A stretch of 64,000 nt of DNA from Campylorhamphus procurvoides (Eukaryota > Chordata > Aves > Passeriformes > Dendrocolaptidae), in the NCBI GenBank assembly GCA_013396655.1, contig WBMV01008282.1, positions 219,540 through 283,539 of the forward strand. The letters run 5' to 3'. The notes beneath the pieces were generated by a model. It did not search any database, was not told where the DNA came from, and saw only the letters and a list, made by a program, of their open reading frames with translations. The position numbers and the translations under genes were made by a program. Of this stretch, positions 13,845 to 25,500 are shown in pieces. Numbering within the stretch: the stretch's first letter is position 1; each line of letters begins with the position of its first letter.

Positions 13845-14015
13845 AGAGAAGCTGGGGCTGCTCCATCCCTGGAAGTGTCCAAGGTCAGGTTGGATGGGGC
13901 TTGGAGTGACCTGGGACGGTGGAAGGTGTCCCTGCCCATGGCAGGGAGTGGCAATGGATGGTCTTTAAGGTCCCTTCCAGCCCAAACCATTTGGGGATTC
14001 ATTCTATGATTCTAA
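13845..14015 (+). mobile_element. CR1 LINE 3'-end remnant
   Basis: 'ccatccctggaagtgtccaa' and 'ggttggatggggcttggag' lead into the 'ggtctttaaggtcccttcca' core and a terminal 'attctatgattct'. This is the best-preserved tail in the window. Confidence 0.93.
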
Positions 14016-17000
14016 ATCTCTGGGAGGAGGGGTCTTGTGCCCCCCAAACCCCAGCACTGCCCTTGCTGAGGCTTTTTCTCTGCAAAACTAGAACTGAAAG
14101 CTCCTTCCAGGGACCTGGCCCAGGACCTGCATCAACTGCTGCTGCAGCTGGTCTTGGAATATGTCCCTTCATTTGTCATGTCTCAGTGGTGGATATTTTA
14201 ATGCAGAACTGGGCACTTCTCCTGTAACCCCCCAACTGTGGCAGGAAGAGGCTCTGCTCCGAGTCCCATCACGGATTTTGGTGCATCTGTGCTGAGCAAG
14301 TGAGCAAAGGGAGAGGGTGCTGGAGCATGGGGGGAGCAGAAGGACTTGGTGCCGTGCCACAGCGCCGGGTGGGAGCCGGTGGGCACCGCGGGTGCCAGCC
14401 GGGCCCTGGAGGTGTTGCTGCAGCAGCTCAGGGCCGGGATGCTGTGCCAGGCACCGCTCGGGCTGTGCCGTTTTGGGGAACAAATTCTCGCTTCCTCGCT
14501 TTCCCAGGCTGGGTTTTGGTTCCCTCGCCAGCTGGGGAGCAAAGCCCCAGCCCCGTGGGCTCGCCCAGAGGGTGCCGGGGCGGCCGCGGGAACAGCTTGG
14601 GATGCGAGTGGAGCCGAGCCCTGATGCACCGGCTCCCGTGGGCGGCTGGCGGGGCCCTTCGGCTGCCAAATCCTCCCCTCGGCTCCACCTGCCACCCTTG
14701 GCAGGTCCCGTCTGGGCTCTGCGGGTGTTGCCAGCCTCGGCAGATGTTCCCTGCAGCCACGTGGCCCCGGTTCCTCTCCCGCAGATCCGTTCCCGAGCAG
14801 GCTGAGCCATCCTCTGAGCTGCCTTGACACCTCCAGCTTCTCGCCGGGCTCCGAGGAGTTTTTATGCCTTGAAAAGTTATCAGCCATCAGTTGGCTGAGT
14901 TTAATAAGAAACTACACTTCCTGGCCCTTCAGCTGTGAAATGCAGCGAGCCGTGTGATGCCAAAAGGTCTTCAATGAATTTTTTTTTTCCTTAATCTGCT
15001 TTCCTCCCGTTTCTGGGAGCAGCAGATCTGATACCTCTGCTGGCACGATGAGATCACCTGCCTCTGGAATGGAAAAGGCCTCTTTCTCTCCACCCAGCTC
15101 TAAGCTGCCCCACTCTCACCATGCCTGCATGAGGGGCTTTTTCCCACTTGTGGCATCCCGAGGGTTGGGATAAGGTCTGGTGTGAACAGCCTGCGGCCAT
15201 CCCACCCTCTGGTTTGGGGCAGAGCTCATGTCCTGATAGGCATTGTGGTGTGAGGAGGGGGAATCTGGGCATGGGAAAGCGTTTCCTGATGAGACACTGA
15301 TTTCCCATCAGCTCAGTGTCATCCTTGGGCGGGTGTTGCGGCTGAGATTCCTTCTCCAGCCACCTCCTGCTTCCTGTGCTTGGGTACAGCAAGGAAAGGG
15401 TGTCTGTCTGTCCGTGCCCAGGCTCACGAGGAGAAGCAGACAGAAAATACTCAAATCCCACATCTCAGCCACTCCAGCCACCAGGAATGGGGCACATCCA
15501 TTCCCGTTTGTGCCCAGCATCCCACCCTGGGGCAAGCAGGTGATGCTGGGCACGGGCATGGCTGGTTTTTTGCAATACTTTCAGTGTCAATCCACTCCTG
15601 GTTAACTCCTCTTTGCCCCTCCAGCATCCCTTGGCATGGCAGACCCCTGATCCCCCTCCAGCATCCCCCACCCCAGGAGCAGAGAGCTCTGTCCGTCCCC
15701 GATATCTTGTCTTTGGCGTGCTGCACAATGGACCCACTGTGTGTGTGTGAGGGCACCACACGCGTGAATATTGCTGTATAGACTGGGTGTGCAGCCCCAG
15801 GGGAGCAGACACAAAGCTGTGCTGTCTGTCCCAGCCCCGGGAACCGGCTGCATTCCCGCTCCATGAGTGCCCCACTGTTCGCATCCCAACCGCCGCGATC
15901 GGCGCCGGGGCACAGCGAGACTTGATTGTGCTCGGGGCTGTGCACGGGCATTGTGAGGAGCAGTCGTGGCTCTGAGGAGTTTATAGATTCCTAAGAATGT
16001 GGAGGGGTTGGCTGGTGTGTGGAGGAGAGAGCGCTGCTCTTCCCAGGACCTGGCACCGGCGACTGAAGAGTGGGCACGGAGCAAGGAATGTGGCATCCTT
16101 CTTCCCCACAGGCACGTTGGGTGCTGGTGCTGTCTGGGAGCAGCTCCTTGGGAGGTGCTGAGAGCAAAACCATGTCTGATGTTGCAGGTGTAAATGCAGA
16201 TCTCACCCCGATGTGTTAGAGCTCCTTTTTCCACCCTCTCCCTGGGATTTGCTTCGTGGACACTTCATGGCTCAGCCCGGCTGAACCCAGCCCTGGTGAG
16301 GGCAAAGTGTCACCCAGCAGTGAGGTCTGTGTGTGCTCAGGTGGCTCTTGTCACCACCCTGCCAGCTCAGGTTTGTGCCGCAGGGAAGTCATCGCCTTGA
16401 GAAGTCCCAAAGTGGGACAACTAACCTTTGGATTTAAAAACAGGTGTTTGATTCCATTGCTGTGCATATTTAGGTGGGTTTTTAGGGTGCAAGTAATGGT
16501 GTCCCTTCCAGCTGTGATGGCAGGACCATCCTGGGCACTGTCCCCATGGTGTTGGCACAGAAGTGCAGGTGCAGGTGATGCTGGTGGCACCTGGGATGGT
16601 GCTGGCACCCACTCTGCCTGCAGTGAGGGAGGTGGTGAAAGTGTCCTTGTATAAACCTGGGTTCTTGGAACCTCCTTTGGCTCCTGTCTCCATCCTGTGG
16701 CAGCTCCTTTCCGTGTGAAATAGGGGACAGGCACTGCTGTGTCCCTCGAGACCATCGGTGCCATGGATGTGGCAGCTCTAGATCTGCAGGCGGGCGCTTC
16801 TGAGCGGCTCTTAAACTGCAATAAAGGTTATTTACTCCTCATCAGCGCAGCAATCAGAATTAAAAGGTCACCCATCCTCAGGCCCTCCCTGCAGCGGGAC
16901 TGCGGGAGCCAGCCAGGTTTCAGGGATCAGCAGGAAGGACAATTAATCCTTTCTGTGTTTGTTTGCCAGCGTTTTCCTCCAGTAACTCCACACTCCTCAA

Positions 17001-18329
17001 GACCCCAAATCTCCTCCTCCAGCTCCATGATCCCTGGGGAAGGGAGCACAGAGCATCTTCCCTGGAGCACCAGGCCCTGGCCCACAGGAGATCTGGACAA
17101 GTTTCCCAGCCCTGCCCCTGATCTGCAGTTTGTCCTTGGTCATGTTTCCTCACACAATTTGTTGCCCCGTGTTGACCCAAAGTTTTTTGGAGCAACTCCT
17201 GCTTCTTCCCCACAGTGTTGGCCTGGCACAGACCACCGATATAAATACCACCCAGGTAATATTGTCACGATATAAATGTGGAGGGAAAGATGCCCTTGGC
17301 CCCAAACTAAGGGAAAAGGGGGGAAAAAAGCCCCCCTTGTGTGTTTGGGGAGCAGAAACCAACTCATCTCTCTCCACAAGTGCTGTGCAAAGAAGAGAAT
17401 GAGTTTTTGGGAGGGTTTGTCATGGCAGAGCGTGTCATGGATGTGGCTGTGCCAGCTGTGACTCATGGCTGCGGCTGTTTGAGAGCCTGGAAGGGCTCCA
17501 GGAGGGAGATTTGGGCTCCAGAGTTTCTCCCTTCTTGCCCTGCCACCGCTGGGCTCTGAGCCAGGAGCGCTCCTGCTGCTGCTCCATCCGTGCCTCAGTT
17601 TCCCTGTTGGGAAATGGGGACAAAGCCAAGCTGGGGGTCTTTGCCATGGGGGTTCCTGGGCTCCCAGCTCTTCCCACCCTGACTGTCTGGGCTGTGGGTC
17701 CAGGTTTGAGTGGCTGTGAATCCATGACAGAGCCCTGGCTGGTGAGGGCTCTGGGAAGCTTCGGGAAGAGCCACTCCAACCCCTCCAAGAGCCATCCAGC
17801 AGCGGGGGGTGACCTGACCCTGCTCGACTGGCCAAGCTCCAGATCCAGCGCCGTGTCCTGGGGACAGGCCCTTTGCAGCGAGGTTCTCCTGGGTGGCAAA
17901 TGTTGGTTTTGCTTCTCCCGAGCTCCCTCAGGGCCAGCATGGGAACAGCCTTGGGTGTTTGTGCCCAGGGCTGGGCAGCTTGGTGACATCGGGCTCTGGT
18001 ACCCCCACCACCAAGCAGCCCTGGTGCCTTGGACCCTCCAGGCTTGCTGCTGGGGGTGGTGGGGGCACGGGAATAGCTTCTGGAGTGGCACTGGCAGCCT
18101 GTGGCACGCTGGCAGCTCGTGGCACGCCACTGGCAGCCCCATGCCTGGGCAGGGCAGCGAGGGCAGCGCGACAATCTGCCGGCGCCGCTGGCAGTGCCCG
18201 GCTGAGCACTGGCTCCTGTCTCCCTGCCCATGTGATGTGTTTGAGGGGGCACGCTGACATTTCCAGAGGATGGGGAGAAAAAAAAATACCCAGGGACCCA
18301 CAGAGAGCTCCGAGCCAGAAAAGAGAGCA

Positions 18330-18660
18330 AGAGTCGTCCGCGCGGAGCGGAGGGATAAACCCGGTCAGGGGGGACAAGTTGCCGGGGCAGGGAAAGGATG
18401 TGAGGAGGGAAAGCGCCGGCTCGGAGCCGGGAGGATGAGATGGGCGCTGGCAGAGGAATGGTGGCAGGGAGGGACGGCCTTGGGGACGGCCCTGGGAGCC
18501 CCTCGCTAGACCGGGGACAGGAGCTGGCATCGCTCGGGAGCTCCGGCGTCCATCGGGCACCGCTGCGGCTCCGCTTCCCGGCGCGGAGGATCCGGCTGGG
18601 GATGTGAGGTGACAGTCACCGAGCGCCGAGCGAGGTCAGAGCCGTGAGATAAGGTCGGTA
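18330..18660. promoter_or_regulatory. CpG-rich block, candidate promoter or enhancer
   Basis: CpG is dense (about 16 in 18541-18660 alone) in an otherwise CpG-poor neighbourhood. It is followed by an AT-richer stretch with TTAATTAA-like sequence (about 18715-18850). No coding exon could be tied to it, so a non-coding first exon or a regulatory element remains possible. Confidence 0.4.
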
Positions 18661-19194
18661 CCAACCCACCCACTGCTCACTTGGGCTGCGTGCGTGTTTA
18701 ATAACGACCCCATCGCGGATTTAATTAACATAAACAGCCAACGCAACCCGAGCCGTCTCCTCAGATTTGACTTGACGGAGACGCCGTGTTGCTTTAAATG
18801 CCAAGTGATTAGTAAACCCGTCTTTCGTTTGCTTTAAACATATGCCATAAGCCGCATGTGTTTGTCGCACAGATTTTGGAGCCGTGCTCCGAGCGTCTCC
18901 TGCTTCCTCCCGCCTGCCTGGGTGCGACCATGCTTCCTCGCTGGGCAAAGCATCCCCCCGGCGCTTCCCCCAGGGCCGTGCCGAGGCTGCGGGAGCCGGA
19001 GAGACCCACCGAGCCCGGGGACTACCGGCTCGCTCCGTTGCTCGTGGGTATGGACCGGGGGAGAGGGGGATATGGGAGGGATGCAGGCTCTGGAGGCTCC
19101 GGGTGATGCTGGTCCTGCTGGGGTGGTCCCAGCCCCTCGCAGCGGGGCTCTGCTCCAGGAGGGGAGGGATGGTGTGGGCTGAGAGATGTTCCCA

Positions 19195-19655
19195 GCCCCA
19201 CACAGGTGGGTTTTGCTCTGGGTGGGAACAATGACATGGCCTGGGGATGTTCCCAGCGCCACACAGGTGGGCTTTGCTCTGGATGGGGACAATGGCATGG
19301 CCTGGGGGTGTTCCCAGCCCCACACAGGTGGGCTCTGCTCCAGGAGAGGATGGATGGCCTGGCATGGGGATAATGCCAGCCCCACACAGGTGGGCTTTGC
19401 TCCAGGAGGGGACGGATGGCCTGGCATGGGGACGATGCCAGCCCCACACAGGTGGGCTCTGTACTGGGAAGCGATGGCTGATGTGAGGTGAGAGACGATT
19501 CCAGCCCCACACAGGTGGGCTCTGCTCTGGATGGGGACAATGGCATGGCCTGGGGATGTTCCCAGCCCGACACAGGTGGGCTCTGCCCTGGATGGGGACA
19601 ATGGCATGGCCTGGGGGTGTTCCCAACCCCACACAGGTGGGCTCTGCCCGGGGAG
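19195..19655. repeat. ~61-bp minisatellite, 8 copies
   Basis: 'cacacaggtggg' (or close) occurs at about 19199, 19260, 19321, 19383, 19445, 19508, 19570 and 19630. Each unit also carries 'ttccagcccc'-like and 'tggcatggcctgggg'-like segments. Every unit has a CAGGTG E-box. Long reverse-strand open frames here are by-products of the repeat. Confidence 0.95.
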
Positions 19656-21357
19656 GGACCGATGGGGCGGGCTGGGCAGGGCTGGCTGCCCAGCGTTGGT
19701 GGGAGGAGGAGGCAGGGCTGAGGCAGCTGCTGCTGCCCTCCTTTTGCTTGACTAAACCTCGCTGCCTGGACAGCTTCTGACTGGCGCTGGTGGGAGGGCT
19801 GCGGGCTGGACGGGATGTGGTTTTCCCTCCAATGTGCCCCGGCAGGGCAGGACGGTTTGCTCAGTGCAGGAAGGGAGGGGTGGCATCTGTCCCTGGGGCA
19901 GTGCAGTGGCCTTGTCCTCGTGTCACCCACAGCATTCCCACTCCGAGGTGGGATGTGGTGCCAGGCAGGGAACCCAGTGAGGACTGGGCAGCTCAGTGTC
20001 CTTTTGCCCTGCAGACAGGCGGACGTGTCACATGTCCCCACAGCATCCTTGTCCCGTGATCTGTGCACCCGGAGTCGCTGAGCAGGCTGACAGTGAAGCC
20101 CTGCTAGATCTTACCCCATGTTTTCCACTCCTGAGCGTGTTTTCCTGCATCTGAGAGGCTTTAGACGTGGATCTGAGATATTTTTTCCATCATTTCTGAT
20201 TCTTAACTAGCTGTGACTAACCAGGCTGGCACAGCAGGCTGTGACCAACCACCAACGTGCTACCTGTGCACTTATAAATAGGGACTGTTCTCCACACCCC
20301 CGTTTGGAGCTTTCCTGGGCTTCTGAGCCCCTCTCTGACACCAGCCCAGCTTTTCCCAGCCTCTCCCCCACAGCTGCCAGAGCACAGCATCACCCATCTC
20401 CTGGCAGGAGTCGCCCAGAAAGGCAGAGCCCCCCAGTTCCTGCCTGGAGGCTGCGGGAATGGGGCTCTGTGCTGTGGCTGGACCCGCTGAGCTCCGGGAT
20501 GTGCATCCAAGCACATCGTGATGGTGGCACTGCCAAGTCTTCGAAAGAGTTGGGTCCTCTGTGCCAACGCAGAGATGGGCCAAGTGTTGTGCTGGGCTGT
20601 GTGGTGTGGCTGTCCCTGCAGCAGCCGGCTTCATTGTGGTCCCCAGCACTCCGAGCCAGGAAAAATCCTCTTTCTGAGTGCTTTCTCATGGAGCTGATCT
20701 CTTTGGTAACTCCAACCAGAGCCCACACTGCGGGGTAAAGGCTGGAAAAGCCGTGGGTTTGGCTTGGATTCTTCTCTTAGTGGCTTTCTTGTGAGCCCCC
20801 CTCCCGGCTGGGGTGCCAGAGGGGTGGTCCCTTCCCTGTGCCCCGCGATGATCCGTCAGCTGGATTCGCTCTGATGCAGCACGTACGGGGAGCTGCTGTC
20901 AGGAGGCCCCGGGCTCCCTCCGGCGAGTGTGTGCTGAGCGTGACTGCACTGATGGCAGGAGATGAGGGCACTGATTAGCTCAGGAAACTGCACGAGTGCA
21001 TCCTGCGAGACCGCAGGGCCGGCGCGGGGCATCGCTGAGCCCCGGGCAGGAGCATCCCCCTCTGCCCGCAGCCTTTCCCTGCCAAAGGAGCTCTGCATCC
21101 CATCTTTTAGCCTTCCCCCCACCTCCACGGACTTGTTGAGGTTTGGCTCTGCCTCTGTAAGCCCAGGCTCTCGGAAGCAGAGCCTGCCTGTGTTTCCAAG
21201 CTGGTGGCACCTGGGCTGTGGGCACACATCCCTCGTGGCTGTTCCCAAGGGATGCGGGATGGAAATGGCTTCGTGACCGGCTCTTGGCTTTAATCTGGTG
21301 GTTGCCAATGTGTGGGACAGGCTGGAGGGTCCTGCTGGACCACACTGCTCCTTACCA

Positions 21358-21537
21358 CTTTTCCTGTCATGGAAACTATATTAGGAAGAAATTCTTTAAG
21401 ACAAGGGTGGTGAGGCCCTGGCACAGGTTGCCCAGAGAAGTTGTGCCTGCTCCCTCCCTGGGAGCGTTCTAGGACAAGGGTGGAACAGGAAGGGATTTAA
21501 GGTCCCCCCATCCCAACCCATTCCATGATTCTATGTC
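21358..21537 (+). mobile_element. CR1 LINE 3'-end remnant
   Basis: 'gaagaaattctttaagacaa', 'ggcacaggttgcccagagaa' and a final 'ccatgattctatg' are characteristic CR1 segments. About 180 bp remain. Confidence 0.92.
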
Positions 21538-24389
21538 TGCAGTGGCCTTGCTCTGTTCAGTACCTTCCTCAGTGTCCCATTAGATGAAGAAACAGTCCTA
21601 TTGGGAATTGAGTTTTGATCTTGATGTGCATCCCCTCCAGCCCACCCTCCTCCTCCTCCTCTCTGCCAGCTCTTCCTCACCCCTGCCTGGGTCCATGACC
21701 TTCCCAGTCCCTGCCCTCTTGCTGTGCTTGCAGAAAGGTGAGAATAAGAAAGAAATCCCAAGGTCTGCTGCCAGTCTGGGAAGAGGTCCTTGCATTATCC
21801 CAGTAAATCTGTGCAGCCACAGGGTCTCAGGGAAGGCTGGAGCCAAAGCCTCCCGAACTTTCCCTGTCCATCCATCCCTGGAGCAGTTTTGCACATGGAT
21901 ATGCATCTCCCTGCCCTGTGCCACAAGAGCTGGTTTTAGGGCTCTTTCCTTCCACCTGGACCCAGTTCTCACTTGCTGAGGACCCCATCACCCTGCCACC
22001 CCCAAGCTCCCTGTGCTTCTCCAACCTCCCTCCCCCTACTCTGTGCTAAAAGGAACCATCGATTTGATGTCTTGAGGGGGCAGTTTATCCCTTTCCTGAT
22101 GCCTGACATATTGGAATTGATTTCCAGAGCAATTTGCCTGAACAGCTCAAGGTGGGAACATCTGGGCCACAGGCTGTGACTGGCTTTGCTGGAGCGTGGT
22201 GGGGATGGATGGCTGTGTCCAGGGTGCTGATCCCAAACTGTGGCACTGGGCCGTGCTGGGAATCCTCCTGGCAGACCTGCAGGGCGGGATGGGTTCTCTG
22301 AGCAGCAAAATTCCCCTCCCTCCCCGGGGGAGGGAGGTTGCAGACAGCAGCTTTGCTGGGGCTGTGTGGGTCCTGGTCCTGCTGCTGCCTTGGGCTCATC
22401 CCAAAAGCTTCTGCCACCAGGCTGAGGCTCAGGGGGACACCTGGCTCCCAGGGAGACTTGGCTCTGCTTCACCACACGACTGTGGCTGAGTCACTGCCCC
22501 ACATCCACACACGCCCTGCACGGAGGCGGCCACACGACAGTGGGAGCCAGCAGGGGCTGCCAAAATCCTGGGAAAACTCCAGATCCTTTCGGGACATTCT
22601 CGATACTGATGGTGATTTCCCCCTGTTCCCACCCTGGGTTTGACCCTCTCCCCTCTCAGCATCCCCACCTGCAGCTGGACCCGCTCTCTCTGCACGTCCC
22701 TCCCTCTGGTGCCTCAGTTTCCCTCTCCCCTCAGGGACCAAAGGGCATCCCGAGGCTCGGACCTGGCTGGCGCCTCCCGGGCTCTTCCCATGCCATGTCA
22801 GGCCCTGGATGTGCCACCCGGGCTCTTCCCATGCCATGCCAGGCATGCCGCGTGGGTGGGAGATGAGACCACAATGCGCCTTGTGTTTGAGCTGTGAAGA
22901 GCCTGGCCCTGGCCATCCTCTCCTCTCCTTTATTTTTATCCTGCGTCCCCAAGCTGTTGGCATCTCCCCAGCCGCTGTGCCATCCCTGCCAGCTGAGGAT
23001 GCTGCTGCCTCTTGCCAGGGCACGCAGGGCTCCGTCCTCCTCCGGTCCCCGGGCAGGGATGTTTTCCACGCTCAGAGGATGCCGCCGGCTTCGGCCTCCT
23101 GCCAAAGGTCGGGGAGGAAGCTGATGGCAGTGGGAAGCTTTTCCTCAGCCGTCCTTCCCACGCCGTCTCACCCTCTGTCCCGCTTGTTTTCGCTTGGCTG
23201 ACTGAGAGCAGCTCCTTCCTGCATCCCCCTGAAGCGCCGATCCCGAGCTCAAAGCGAGCATCCAGGTGTGCCGGCCCTTCCCTTGGCACTGCCATCCGTG
23301 GGAGCGAGGAGGTGAACTTGTCTCCCATATTTCCATGTGCACGCGTGGGTGTGATAACACCCGGCGAGGTGGGAAGTGGCGGCTGCTTTTTCCAGGGCTG
23401 GCCAGATGGGATTTCTCCTTCAGTTTGGGTTTTGACAAATGACATGCGAATTTATCCGGTGGTTTCTCCACTTCCAAAGTAAAGGAGCTGCTTGTCAGGG
23501 CAGTGTCGTGGAGAGATGCCAGCTGGACTTCTCTGAGCTCCAGCTGGGAGCAACTAGTGTGCACCAGGACACAGAGTAGCTTCAGACTCCTTGTCCCTCT
23601 GCAGCTCCAGCATCGGCAGGGCTGGGATTAATGGAGTGCAGGGAGGGTGCAGGGAGAGTCCAGGGCACGGAGAGGCTGGGAATAGGCAGGATCACATCCG
23701 GACTGCCACCCTGCCCGGGGACTGTGCCCCTTCTCTTGCCCAGAAGCCAAGTGGCATCCTGTCTCTGCGGCCGTGGGGTCTGTGTTAACCCAGCTGGGAA
23801 GTTCCCGATGAAGCAGTTGGGGTGTGTTTTATTTTCCCTGGTTCCACTTGGCTGTGGGAGTGGAAGGCACGGCGGGGAACCCTCTGCCTGCTGCTGAGCC
23901 CGGGCAGGGCTGTGGGGAAGGATCCTTGGGCATGGGCATGGGGATGGGGAGAGGAGATGGCACAGCCACAGCTCCCACACCCCGTGGGGCTGCTGGGCAT
24001 GCCGTGGGCATGGAGGGCGTTTGTCCTGCCATAGATGTTAATTCTTCCTTGGCATCACCTGGCTTTTCCAGGAGGTTTTGGGACGGTGTCCATCAGCCCA
24101 GGAGCAAGAGGACTGTGGGGAAGTTCCAGCCTGTGCAGACCCCTCACTCCATGCCAGTCCCGCTCCTGGCATTCCCATGGGATAGGGGCACCCACAGCCC
24201 TTGGGCTCGACCCAAAACAGGGGTGTAATTCCCTGAGGGTTGATTTGAGATGACCACGTCTGGTGATGGCTGGACCCGTTCGGCACATGGAGGTGACATG
24301 GGTGGAGGGCGCTTGACCATCCGAAAATGAGCGCAAATAGAGCGCGGCTGAGCCAGGGACAGGGAGCCCTGGGCAGCAAAGGCTCAGAA

Positions 24390-24500
24390 GGTATCTCTGA
24401 GCAACCTGATCTAGTGGAACGTCCCTCCCCACGGCAGGGGGTGGGACTGGATGGGCTTTAATGTCCCTTCCAACCCAAACCATTCCAGGATTCTCTGATT
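24390..24500 (+). mobile_element. CR1 LINE 3'-end remnant
   Basis: 'gcaacctgatctagtggaac' leads into 'atgtcccttccaacccaaac' and 'ggattctctga'. Confidence 0.9.
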
Positions 24501-24559
24501 TCATCGCAGCAGGTCCCGGCTAAGGAAGGGGTGGGTATTCCTGGGATTGGCTCTGCAGC

Positions 24560-25500
24560 ACAACACGAGTTAAGTGCAGCGGCGCCGGAGCCGTGCGGGC
24601 TCTCCCCGCGCTGCCCATCCATGCCTCCCGTCCCCGGGAGCGTGGCTGCGGCGTGGCGAGGAAGGGGTTAGTGCGGAGCAGGGCTCTGGGTGCTGGGCAT
24701 CCTCCGTGGGTGCTGAGCAGGCAGTGCTGGCAGTGCGGCAGTGCAGCCTTTGGGAGGAAGCAAGTGCATCCCGCTCTTCCGGCTGCATTAATGGCCGGGT
24801 GCGGGGGAGAGGCATCGCTCCGAGGGGTTTCTATTCTTTCGCCTCCCTTTCTCCCCAAATGCACTCTCTTCTCCCCCTCCCCTCGCCCCTTTTTGTGCAA
24901 ATGCTTTCTCGGCCGATTTTTCATGCTCCGCTAACTGCCGGCGCTTTCACGACCCGCGTGAGCTTTGCTGCCTCATGAAGATTTATGAAACTGCAGTAAT
25001 AAACTGTGTTTGAGAGATCTTTTGGATGATAAAGCCCTGCCAGGCTGCCGGCGGGGGGATCCGAGCGGACCGCGCCGCCGATCCCGCAGCCGCTCCGCCC
25101 CGGAGTGGCTCCTGCGGGGCAGCACCCACAGCGCTGGGAGGGTTTTCGGGGGCCTTTCCCACCCTGAAGAGCATCCCCTAAAGTGCAGTCAGGCTCCGGT
25201 GCCTCTGGTACCTCTGTTTTCCCGGGAAGCAGACGATGGCCGGACCCTGCTAGCAGCCCGGGGCTGTGCCCCGGCACAGGTGACACCTCTGCTGGCAGGT
25301 GAGGAAGATGGATGGATGAATCGGCAAAGAGAACCGCGTTCCCTTAACCTCCCGCTGCTCGGAGAGGGGCTGGCCAGGATTTACCGAGGGATTTTGGCTG
25401 TCGTGGGAGCCCTGCGCCCGGCCAAGGAGCCACGTCCAGCCCCTGGAGAGCGGGGGGCTGCCACCCCCATCCCGCCGGAGCAGTTCTCCGGCCACCGTGG
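24560..25500. promoter_or_regulatory. CpG-rich block, candidate promoter
   Basis: GC- and CpG-rich segments at 24575-24670 and 25040-25110 flank an AT-rich core (24950-25030). It lies about 3.3-4.2 kb upstream of the first visible SRCIN1 exon. No start codon or donor of the expected phase with a recognised peptide was found. Confidence 0.35.

Larger units (their letters stand above)
9741..18329. other. Non-coding: SRCIN1 intron 1 or 5' flank, part 2
   Basis: This stretch holds a 14-bp array (10165-10226), a TCC-rich tract near 11752-11785, CR1 pieces (12631-12744 and 13845-14015), and possibly a very degraded CR1-like piece at 10688-10740. An AT-richer block at 13105-13410 stands out as a possible conserved non-coding element. 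14350-14700 is moderately CpG-rich. No supported gene. Confidence 0.65.

Noticed and set aside
16910..16920. 'gggagccagccag/gttt' considered as the end of a first SRCIN1 exon
   Set aside because: No upstream ATG gives the expected N-terminal peptide, and the donor is poor.
17140..18330. Reverse-strand open frame of 396 codons
   Set aside because: No recognisable domain, no splice or promoter logic, and Cys/Pro/Ser/Trp-rich composition typical of chance frames in GC-rich DNA.
18435..18509. Short frame MRWALAEEWW... in the CpG block as a possible alternative N-terminus
   Set aside because: It meets a stop before any suitable donor, and its likeness to the human alternative start is superficial.
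19022..20068. Reverse-strand open frame of 348 codons with repeated GWEHP-like blocks
   Set aside because: The repetition is the translation of the ~61-bp minisatellite; all three frames show similar repeats.
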